This document shows, in pieces, positions 57,095 through 64,000 of a DNA stretch of 64,000 nt. Below the pieces are notes generated by a model. The model did not search any database and was not told the DNA's origin. It saw nothing but the letters and a program-made list of their open reading frames with translations. The DNA lies in contig NZ_JADKYS010000004.1 of the NCBI RefSeq assembly GCF_015354345.1, positions 1-64,000 on the forward strand, written 5' to 3'. Source of the stretch: Methylophilus sp. 14. Lineage in GTDB: Bacteria > Pseudomonadota > Gammaproteobacteria > Burkholderiales > Methylophilaceae. Position 1 is the stretch's first letter. Every line of letters begins with the position of its first letter. A program made the position numbers and the translations under genes.

Positions 57095-57529
57095 TTATTT
57101 GCTAGGTTTGGTTTCTGTTAACAGATAAGCGATAAAGTTGGCTTTTTCTGAAGGTGAGCAATCTGCACCCAGAATGTCGTTGCAGTGCTTGGTGAACTCA
57201 TCTTCCACTTTATCAATGTCAGTAAAGCGCTTGGTGTTAACACGTGGTGCCAATGGTGGAATTTCTTTGTTGGTCACAATGTTTTTGCCTACGTTGGCTG
57301 GGTTGTTGGTGTGGCAGGATGCACAAGCTGCTTCTTTACCGCTAGGTGTTTTGAACTTGCGGTTGAAGAAAATTTTACCGTCTGTAATAGAAGGTGCTTC
57401 ATACATAGGGTTGGCGGAGTGTGCAATGTTGGTGTACTTATATACCAGCTTTTCAGCATTGGTTACATCAGCCATTGCGTGTACAGAAAACAAGACCCCG
57501 AATGTAGCAATAATTGTTTTGATTTTCAT
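57095..57529 (-). CDS. SHP-type monohaem cytochrome c (DUF1924)
   Basis: This 144-residue protein has a signal peptide (IIATFGVLFSVHAMA) and one haem c motif CASCH at 69-73. The segment NNPANVGKN and the C-terminal KHCNDILGADCSPSEKANF match the sphaeroides haem protein family (DUF1924). SHP binds oxygen or NO through loss of an Asn ligand, and the two C-terminal Cys probably form a disulfide. AAGGAG precedes the ATG. Three direct repeats lie upstream (57605-57656). Confidence 0.87.
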   Translation of the reverse strand: MKIKTIIATFGVLFSVHAMADVTNAEKLVYKYTNIAHSANPMYEAPSITDGKIFFNRKFKTPSGKEAACASCHTNNPANVGKNIVTNKEIPPLAPRVNTKRFTDIDKVEDEFTKHCNDILGADCSPSEKANFIAYLLTETKPSK

Positions 57530-57604
57530 GGTAAGAGCTCCTTGGTTGTTTTGAAAAAATTCTATTCTTTTTATGTTAAGTAAATATGGCCTGCTTGTAA
57601 TTGA

Positions 57605-57656
57605 TTTGTATTAAACCGTAATAATTTTGTATTAAGACCGTATCAATTCATATTAA
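57605..57656. promoter_or_regulatory. Three 21-bp-spaced direct repeats
   Basis: TTTGTATTAA occurs at 57605 and 57626, and TTCATATTAA at 57647, each exactly 21 bp from the last. The first two also share ACCGTA downstream. Two-turn spacing places all copies on one face of the DNA, as for a dimeric regulator. They lie about 75 bases upstream of the SHP gene start and before mnmG. Confidence 0.6.
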
Positions 57657-57756
57657 AACATGGAACAAGTGTATCAAAGCAGCGAATTAAATGACCATTT
57701 GGTTAGTTTACGCTAAAATCACAATTCTTTTTAAATCAAACAGTTCAAGATTCTTT

Positions 57757-59691
57757 ATGATGGACTTTCCTGATCGATTCGATGTCATTGTGGTGGGTGG
57801 CGGCCATGCCGGTACCGAGGCTGCGCTGGCGGCCGCTCGTATGGGGCAGAAAACGCTGTTGTTAAGCCACAACATTGAAACATTGGGGCAAATGTCCTGT
57901 AACCCTTCTATTGGTGGCATAGGCAAAGGTCACCTAGTGAAAGAGGTTGATGCGCTTGGCGGTGCCATGGCAGCGGCCACTGATGAGGGTGGCATACAGT
58001 TCCGTATCTTGAACTCCAGCAAAGGCCCGGCGGTGCGTGCGACGCGTGCGCAGGCTGATCGTATCCTGTATAAGGCCGCTATTCGTCACCGCCTGGAAAA
58101 CCAGCCTAACCTGTGGCTGTTCCAGCAAGCGGTAGATGACATTATTCTGGAAGGCGACAAGGCTGCTGGTGTTGTCACTCAAATCGGCTTGCGTTTTTAC
58201 GCAACATCTGTGGTGTTGACTGCTGGTACTTTCTTGGGTGGTTTGGTGCATGTTGGTTTGCAAAACTATAGCGCTGGTCGCGCCGGAGATCCGCCAGCCA
58301 TCTCGCTTGCTGCGCGCCTGCGTGAAATTGGCCTCCCGGCTGGGCGCTTGAAAACCGGCACCCCTCCCCGCATTGATGGCCGTTCAATTGATTATAGTGT
58401 GATGACTGAGCAGCCTGGTGATACGCCAGTACCGGTGTTTTCGTTTTTAGGCAATGCAGCACAACACCCGCAGCAATTACCTTGCTGGATTACCCATACC
58501 AATCAACAAACCCATGACATTATCCGCAGCGGTCTGGACCGCTCGCCCATGTACACTGGCGTCATTGAGGGTGTGGGGCCGCGTTATTGTCCTTCGGTAG
58601 AAGATAAGATTCACCGCTTTGCAGATAAGGAATCGCACCAGGTGTTTCTGGAGCCTGAAGGTTTAACCACGCACGAAATTTATCCTAACGGTATTTCTAC
58701 CAGTCTGCCGTTTGATATTCAGCTGGCGCTGGTGCGTTCTATTCGTGGGTTGGAGCATGCGCACATCCTGCGCCCCGGATATGCCATTGAATACGACTAC
58801 TATGATCCTCGCGGTTTAAAATCGACTCTTGAAACCAAGACGGTTCGCGGCCTGTTTTTTGCGGGTCAAATCAATGGTACTACTGGTTATGAAGAGGCGG
58901 CGGCCCAAGGGTTGCTGGCGGGTGCAAATGCGGCATTGTTTGCGCAGGACAAAGAAGGCTGGTGCCCTTCCCGTGAGCAGGCCTACCTAGGTGTGTTGGT
59001 GGATGATCTGATTACTACGGGTGTTAATGAGCCCTACCGCATGTTTACCAGTCGCGCTGAGTACCGCCTGCAGTTGCGTGAGGATAATGCCGATATGCGC
59101 TTGACTGAAAAGGGTCGCGAGCTGGGGTTGGTGGATGATGTGCGTTGGGAGGCTTTCTGTAAAAAACAGGAAGCGGTGGCGCGTGAGCAAGCCAGGTTGA
59201 AGCGTACTTTTTTGCAGCCAGATAACGGTCAACCCGCAGGTCAGCATACCATTGTTTCACGTGAAACACAGCTAGCCGTTTTTGGTAAGCCTTTGGATCA
59301 TGAGTATTCCTTGTTCGAATTATTGCGTCGGCCAGAAATTGCTTATCAGTCACTGTTGGACTTGGTGCCTGCCCCAGAAGTGTTGGCTGGGGATGTCTTG
59401 GAGCAAGTGGAAATCGCAGCCAAGTATCAAGGGTATATTGATAGGCAGAATGAAGAAATCTCGCGCCAGAAAAATAGTGAGAACATTAAACTAGGGGATG
59501 CGATCGATTACAACGATGTGCATGGCCTGAGTAATGAGGCGCGCCAGAAATTGTTAGCACAAAAACCGGAAACGATAGGTCAGGCCAGTCGCATACAAGG
59601 CATTACCCCGGCGACGATTTCACTGTTGCTGGTTTATCTCAAGCGTAAACATAAAAAGCAAAGCCAGTCTGGCGATATTGCAGCCGCATGA
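57757..59691 (+). CDS. mnmG: tRNA modification enzyme MnmG (GidA)
   Basis: This 644-residue FAD enzyme partners MnmE in U34 modification. It has the FAD dinucleotide motif [35 protein letters not shown], and the C-terminal [23 protein letters not shown] used the ATG at 57757; the next codon is also ATG. No strong ribosome binding site is visible. It overlaps rsmG by 4 bases. A perfect parS lies inside at 59253-59268. Confidence 0.95.
   Translation: MMDFPDRFDVIVVGGGHAGTEAALAAARMGQKTLLLSHNIETLGQMSCNPSIGGIGKGHLVKEVDALGGAMAAATDEGGIQFRILNSSKGPAVRATRAQADRILYKAAIRHRLENQPNLWLFQQAVDDIILEGDKAAGVVTQIGLRFYATSVVLTAGTFLGGLVHVGLQNYSAGRAGDPPAISLAARLREIGLPAGRLKTGTPPRIDGRSIDYSVMTEQPGDTPVPVFSFLGNAAQHPQQLPCWITHTNQQTHDIIRSGLDRSPMYTGVIEGVGPRYCPSVEDKIHRFADKESHQVFLEPEGLTTHEIYPNGISTSLPFDIQLALVRSIRGLEHAHILRPGYAIEYDYYDPRGLKSTLETKTVRGLFFAGQINGTTGYEEAAAQGLLAGANAALFAQDKEGWCPSREQAYLGVLVDDLITTGVNEPYRMFTSRAEYRLQLREDNADMRLTEKGRELGLVDDVRWEAFCKKQEAVAREQARLKRTFLQPDNGQPAGQHTIVSRETQLAVFGKPLDHEYSLFELLRRPEIAYQSLLDLVPAPEVLAGDVLEQVEIAAKYQGYIDRQNEEISRQKNSENIKLGDAIDYNDVHGLSNEARQKLLAQKPETIGQASRIQGITPATISLLLVYLKRKHKKQSQSGDIAAA
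59253..59268. other. parS site inside mnmG
   Basis: A perfect TGTTTCACGTGAAACA lies in mnmG, read as part of Ile-Val-Ser-Arg-Glu-Thr. It is the third parS in the window, about 1.9 kb from parB. Confidence 0.88.
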
Positions 59692-60317
59692 TGGATGATT
59701 TGTTGCCGCAATTAGCCGCCGGAGTAGAGGCGCTTGGTTTACAATCTATTGTGACGCCGGAAAAGCAGTTGCAGTGTCTCGCTTATCTGGCGTTGCTGCA
59801 AAAGTGGAATAAAGTCTACAACCTGACAGCCGTGCGCGATCCGCAAGAAATGCTGGTATTGCATTTGCTGGATAGTTTGAGTGTGTTGCCTTATATTCAG
59901 TCGGGAAATTTGCTGGATGTGGGTAGTGGTGGTGGTTTACCTGGGTTGGTGGTGGCGATTACGCGACCGGATGTAGAGGTGACTACCATCGATACCGTGC
60001 AGAAAAAAGCGATTTTCATGCGTCAGGTAAAGGCTGAGTTAGGTTTGTCGAATGCGCAGGTGGTGCATGGTCGGGTGGAGGCTTATCAACCACCCTCGCC
60101 TTTTACGCAGATTGTCTCGCGTGCTTTTTCCGATATTGCTTTGTTTAAGCAGTTGACGACGCATTTGATCGCGCCGCATGGCCGTTGGTTGGCGATGAAG
60201 GGGGTGGTGCCAACCGATGAGCTGCAACAGGCTGCGGTGTTGCCCACGGAGGTCATCCGTTTGCAGGTGCCAAACCTGCAGGCAGAACGACATTTAATTG
60301 TGTTTGAGAATACATAA
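59688..60317 (+). CDS. rsmG: 16S rRNA m7G527 methyltransferase RsmG
   Basis: This 209-residue enzyme methylates G527 of 16S rRNA. It has the SAM-binding motif [13 protein letters not shown] and the N-terminal [15 protein letters not shown] overlap with mnmG at 59688-59691 suggests coupling; an ATG at 59691 is also in frame. Its stop overlaps the parA start by one base (TAATG). Confidence 0.95.
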   Translation: MMDDLLPQLAAGVEALGLQSIVTPEKQLQCLAYLALLQKWNKVYNLTAVRDPQEMLVLHLLDSLSVLPYIQSGNLLDVGSGGGLPGLVVAITRPDVEVTTIDTVQKKAIFMRQVKAELGLSNAQVVHGRVEAYQPPSPFTQIVSRAFSDIALFKQLTTHLIAPHGRWLAMKGVVPTDELQQAAVLPTEVIRLQVPNLQAERHLIVFENT

Positions 60318-61078
60318 TGAAAATAATCGCAATCACCAACCAAAAAGGTGGCGTTGGTAAAACGACCACTTGCGTCAATCTGGCAGCTAGCCTGGCCGAA
60401 CACGGCAAAAAAGTGTTGTTGGTTGATTTGGATCCGCAAGGCAATGCCAGTACGGGCAGTGGCGTTGATAAAACGCATTTAAAGGACAGTATTTACCAGG
60501 TACTCATCGGCAATAAAACCATGCAAGAGGTGATTGTGCATGCGGAGGCGGCCAAGTTTGATGTTGCGCCGTCTAACCGTGACCTGGCAGGGGCTGAGGT
60601 TGAGTTGGTGAATGAAATGGCGCGTGAAACACGTTTGAAAAATGCCATCCTTAAACTGGGCGATGATGCTTATGATTATGTATTGCTCGATTGCCCGCCG
60701 TCGCTGAATTTGGTGACGGTGAATGCTTTAACTGCCGCGCATTCAGTGATGATCCCGATGCAGTGCGAATACTACGCATTGGAAGGGTTGTCAGACCTGG
60801 TCAACACTGTCAAGAAAGTGCGTGCTCACTTAAACCCAGTGCTTGAGATAGAAGGTTTGTTGCGGACCATGTTCGATAACCGCAATATGCTGGCACAGCA
60901 AGTATCGGCACAACTGGTCAGCCACTTTGGCAAAAAGGTATATCAAACCATCGTGCCGCGAAATGTGCGGCTGGCAGAGGCGCCCAGTTATGGCATGCCG
61001 GTATTGCTGTATGATCGCTCCTCCAAAGGTGCGCAGGCCTACCTGGAGCTGGCGCAGGAAATCATCCAGAAGAATTAA
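60317..61078 (+). CDS. parA: Chromosome partitioning ATPase ParA (Soj)
   Basis: This 253-residue protein has the deviant Walker A KGGVGKTTT and DLDPQGNAST. It forms the ATP-dependent gradient that moves the ParB-parS complex. It overlaps rsmG by one base and is followed after 49 bases by parB. Confidence 0.97.
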   Translation: MKIIAITNQKGGVGKTTTCVNLAASLAEHGKKVLLVDLDPQGNASTGSGVDKTHLKDSIYQVLIGNKTMQEVIVHAEAAKFDVAPSNRDLAGAEVELVNEMARETRLKNAILKLGDDAYDYVLLDCPPSLNLVTVNALTAAHSVMIPMQCEYYALEGLSDLVNTVKKVRAHLNPVLEIEGLLRTMFDNRNMLAQQVSAQLVSHFGKKVYQTIVPRNVRLAEAPSYGMPVLLYDRSSKGAQAYLELAQEIIQKN

Positions 61079-61127
61079 TTGTCGATCGGCGACATTTTTA
61101 GAGACTCATTAAAGAGGAAGTAGCAGT

Positions 61128-61988
61128 ATGGTGAAGCCCAAAGGACTTGGACGCGGACTCGACGCATTGTTGTCAGGTGATACGGAAACGATCGCCCAGT
61201 CGGATACTTTGCGTACCCTCCCCCTTGGTCAGTTGCAGCCGGGTAAGTATCAACCGCGTTCTTATATGAACGAGGACGCATTGCAAACACTGGCGGACTC
61301 AATCGCGGCACAAGGCATCATGCAGCCTATTCTGGTGCGCGAAATTGCATCCGAGAAATTTGAAATTATTGCTGGTGAGCGTCGCTGGCGTGCCTCCCAA
61401 AAAGCTGGGCTCACTGAAGTGCCGGTGTTGGTGCGTGAGATTGCTGACGAAGCTGCCCTAGCGATGGCGTTGATCGAAAACATCCAGCGTGAAGACCTTA
61501 ATCCCCTGGAGGAAGCCATGGGGATCAAGCGTCTGATTGATGAATTTGATATGACGCATGAAAAGGCAGCAGAGGCTGTGGGCCGTTCACGTGTAGCAGT
61601 TTCTAATTTACTGCGCCTGCTCACATTGACGCCTATGGTGCAGGACATGCTGCTGGATAACCAGATTGATATGGGTCATGCGCGTGCGCTAGTGGGTAGT
61701 GAGCCAGCACAGCAGATTTTACTGGCTAATAAAGTGGTGCAGGATGGTTTGTCTGTGCGTGAAGTTGAGCGCTTGATCCAAGCTGAGCCAGCCAGCGGTA
61801 AAAAAGCAAAGCCCGCGGTGCATCCCGATGTGGCTTCCTTGCAAAATCAACTCAGTGAGCAATTGGGTGCCGAGGTGGCGATTAGCAGTAAAGCCAGCGG
61901 TGCTGGGGTGTTAAAGCTGAGCTTTTCAAACCTCGATCAATTAGATGATTGGATAGCGAAACTGACCGATAATCGCCTGAAATCATAA
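61128..61988 (+). CDS. parB: Chromosome partitioning protein ParB (Spo0J)
   Basis: This 286-residue CTPase opens with KGLGRGLDALLSG and has the CTP-binding motifs GERRWRASQKAG and ENIQREDLNPLEEA, the HTH region with GRSRVAVSNLLRLL, and a C-terminal dimer domain. GAGGAAG precedes the ATG. It would nucleate at the three parS sites in this window and spread. Confidence 0.97.
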   Translation: MVKPKGLGRGLDALLSGDTETIAQSDTLRTLPLGQLQPGKYQPRSYMNEDALQTLADSIAAQGIMQPILVREIASEKFEIIAGERRWRASQKAGLTEVPVLVREIADEAALAMALIENIQREDLNPLEEAMGIKRLIDEFDMTHEKAAEAVGRSRVAVSNLLRLLTLTPMVQDMLLDNQIDMGHARALVGSEPAQQILLANKVVQDGLSVREVERLIQAEPASGKKAKPAVHPDVASLQNQLSEQLGAEVAISSKASGAGVLKLSFSNLDQLDDWIAKLTDNRLKS

Positions 61989-62060
61989 GTTAAATCACTG
62001 ATTAGGTGCTCTGAGGCAGATTTTTCCCAAACATTCAGACAGTTAAGTCCTGTTTGGTGC

Positions 62061-62089
62061 TTGACTTCGGCGAGTGAATAATTCAAAAT
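62061..62089 (+). promoter_or_regulatory. Possible atp operon promoter
   Basis: TTGACT at 62061-62066 and CAAAAT at 62084-62089 are 17 bp apart, about 50 bases before atpI. Agreement with consensus is moderate (five and four of six). Confidence 0.4.
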
Positions 62090-62136
62090 CTCGCGTCTTT
62101 GTAGTATTTTGCCTTGAATTTTAGCGGTCTAACCCC

Positions 62137-62529
62137 ATGAGTGGTCAACAAAACACTGCGGCTGGCATGTCGCTTTATAGCAATATGCTGCGCTGGCAGG
62201 TCATGGCGACGACGGCTGTCACATTGATTGCCTATGCTGTGGGTGGTTTACCGGCAGCATTATCCGCTTTTATGGGCGGTGTTTCTGTGGTGATTGGTGC
62301 CTGGTTTGCAGCGAGAATCGCAGAAAAAGGTCGTTTAAAAACAGACCCGACAGCAGTATTGCTCAATTTACTCAAGGCAGAAGCAGTAAAAATAGTAATC
62401 ATCGCGATTATCCTGTTTGTGGTTTTCAAGCTGTATCAGGCATTGGTGCCTTTCGCACTGATTGCTGGCTTGGCGGCAGCAGCGCTTTTTTCAGGCGCAG
62501 CACTGGCAAAATCACAAGTAGATGTGTAG
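62137..62529 (+). CDS. atpI: ATP synthase protein I
   Basis: This 130-residue protein has four hydrophobic segments with a charged loop (ARIAEKGRLKTDP) and stands at the head of the atp operon, as AtpI does in proteobacteria. AtpI helps assemble the c ring. It is recognised mainly by position and topology. Confidence 0.85.
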   Translation: MSGQQNTAAGMSLYSNMLRWQVMATTAVTLIAYAVGGLPAALSAFMGGVSVVIGAWFAARIAEKGRLKTDPTAVLLNLLKAEAVKIVIIAIILFVVFKLYQALVPFALIAGLAAAALFSGAALAKSQVDV

Positions 62530-62558
62530 ACACGTTAATTTAAAAATAGTTTGAAGAT

Positions 62559-63395
62559 ATGACAACTGAACACGCACAAAACGTAGAACTCACTCCTTCT
62601 GAATATATCGCGCACCATTTGAGCTTTAATGCTCAAGGTGTCAACGGCAATACTGCCTCTGAAGGCTTCTGGGTGTTGCACTACGACACCTTGTTGACTT
62701 CTGTTGTACTGGGCTTGCTGGTCATGGGCTTGATCTGGTGGGTGGCACGTGGTGCCACCGCTGGCGTGCCAACCAAGCGTCAAGCTTTTGTTGAGTTGGT
62801 GTTTGGTTTTGTTGATGATCAAGTCAAAAACATTTTCCACGGTGATCGTCATTCATTTATTGCCCCAACGGCCCTGACCGTGTTTATCTGGGTGCTGGCC
62901 ATGAACTCCATGGACTTCCTGCCAGTCGACTGGGTGGCTGCTATCGTGTCATTCTTTGGTGGCGAGCACGCAAAATGGCGTATCGTCCCGACTTCGGATA
63001 TCAACACCACCTTTGCTCTGGCACTGGCTGTGTGGTTCCTGATGATTTTCTTCTCCATCAAAGCCAAGGGCTTGGGTGGCTGGATTCACGAACTGTTCTG
63101 TGCGCCATTTGGCAGCAATCCGCTGGTATGGCCTGCCAACTTCCTGTTCAACCTGATTGAATACGTTTCAAAACCACTTTCTCACTCATTGCGTTTGTTC
63201 GGTAACATGTACGCCGGTGAAATCATTTTCTTGCTGTTGGGTATGTGGGCTGCCACAGGCCTGAGCGGAACCGTGTTTGGTGCCATTCTGGGAGCTGGCT
63301 GGTCTATCTTCCACATCCTGATTGTGGCATTGCAAGCGTTTATTTTCATGATGCTGACTGTGGTCTACTTGGCCATGGCGCATGAGTCACACTAG
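62559..63395 (+). CDS. atpB: ATP synthase F0 subunit a
   Basis: This 278-residue membrane subunit carries the essential Arg in [15 protein letters not shown] and five to six membrane segments. It forms the proton half-channels facing the c ring. It follows atpI by 29 bases and precedes atpE by 48. Confidence 0.96.
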   Translation: MTTEHAQNVELTPSEYIAHHLSFNAQGVNGNTASEGFWVLHYDTLLTSVVLGLLVMGLIWWVARGATAGVPTKRQAFVELVFGFVDDQVKNIFHGDRHSFIAPTALTVFIWVLAMNSMDFLPVDWVAAIVSFFGGEHAKWRIVPTSDINTTFALALAVWFLMIFFSIKAKGLGGWIHELFCAPFGSNPLVWPANFLFNLIEYVSKPLSHSLRLFGNMYAGEIIFLLLGMWAATGLSGTVFGAILGAGWSIFHILIVALQAFIFMMLTVVYLAMAHESH

Positions 63396-63443
63396 TTTTT
63401 AACTTTGTAGTTGTTTTTAATTCTTTATAAGAGAGGGTATTAA

Positions 63444-63710
<267 letters not shown>

Positions 63711-63736
63711 TTTTTACTCGGTAATCTCCGCCCGGT

Positions 63737-63762
63737 AGGGTTTAAGTGTGACTTAAACCTTT
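63737..63762 (+). promoter_or_regulatory. Stem-loop between atpE and atpF
   Basis: AGGGTTTAAGT pairs with ACTTAAACCTTT (one GU pair) around GTG, in the 78-base atpE-atpF gap. It could protect the upstream atpE message or slow transcription, fitting the higher need for subunit c. Confidence 0.45.
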
Positions 63763-63788
63763 CAACCAATCAGTATGATGGATCCAAA

Positions 63789-64000
63789 ATGAATATTAAT
63801 TTCACACTCATCGCGCAAGCTATCGCATTTGCAGTGTTGATCTGGTTCACGGTGAAATTCGTTTGGCCGCCGCTGTTAACAGCGATCGAAACGCGCCAAA
63901 AGGAAATCGCAGATGGTTTGGCTGCTGCCCAAGAAGGCAAAAGTGCCTTAGAAGTGGCTGCCAAAAAGTCTGAAGCAACGCTGAACGAGGCCAAACAAAA
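63789..64000 (+). CDS. atpF: ATP synthase F0 subunit b (partial)
   Basis: The first 70 codons are present: [20 protein letters not shown] forms the membrane anchor, followed by [18 protein letters not shown] and the start of the long coiled-coil stator arm. The window ends inside the gene. Confidence 0.95.
   Translation, partial: MNINFTLIAQAIAFAVLIWFTVKFVWPPLLTAIETRQKEIADGLAAAQEGKSALEVAAKKSEATLNEAKQ

Overview
The window looks like the replication-origin region of a methylotrophic betaproteobacterium, most likely of the family Methylophilaceae. Two observations support this. The block gyrB-dnaN-dnaA / rpmH-rnpA-yidD-yidC-mnmE-mnmG-rsmG-parA-parB-atpIBEF is the classic proteobacterial origin neighbourhood, and a six-gene mxaRSACKL cluster for methanol dehydrogenase maturation lies about 20 kb away. 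The family assignment is inference from gene content; no rRNA is present to test it.

Region by region. 0-2.5 kb: a palindromic intergenic repeat, hemW, and a small HicA-like/HTH gene pair behind an operator-like inverted repeat. 2.5-7.8 kb: a minus-strand housekeeping run read kinase-PP2C phosphatase, rph, rdgB, a 71-residue protein, recQ. 7.9-18.3 kb: yicC, then the four-gene Anbu proteasome-like cluster (ATP-grasp, alpha-E, transglutaminase-like, Anbu), which runs by a stop/start overlap into gmk-rpoZ-spoT-recG. 18.3-25.4 kb: a GGDEF/EAL protein, a monooxygenase-fold membrane protein, LysR/pirin/isochorismatase-like genes, a 53-residue protein and a catalase-like haem protein. 25.4-32.5 kb: mxaRSACKL on the minus strand, divergent from a MocR-type PLP-dependent regulator with two direct repeats in its promoter. 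32.6-36.8 kb: a PAS-GGDEF-EAL protein, a thioredoxin-like protein, a Fic protein, and a gap holding a decayed EAL-domain fragment.

36.8-42.9 kb is the main accessory locus. Four tightly overlapping, AT-rich genes encode a C5-cytosine methyltransferase with a C-terminal extension, a ParB-like protein with a DGNRR motif, an SNF2-type helicase and a DUF3883 nuclease-like protein. The set is closed by a 17-bp perfect inverted repeat. It reads as a methylation-linked restriction or defence system whose gene combination I do not recognise as a named system.

43-47 kb: a LysR regulator divergent from an SDR-GST-pseudoesterase operon, then a frameshifted DMT transporter. 47-64 kb: the origin region. 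Candidate DnaA boxes lie on both sides of dnaA. Three perfect 16-bp parS sites occur, one before gyrB and one each inside mnmE and mnmG; both coding sites are read as Val-Ser-Arg-Glu-Thr. A cytochrome b561 plus SHP-type cytochrome c pair is inserted between mnmE and mnmG, and three direct repeats spaced exactly 21 bp lie upstream of it. The window ends inside atpF. No tRNA, rRNA, CRISPR array or intact insertion sequence was seen.
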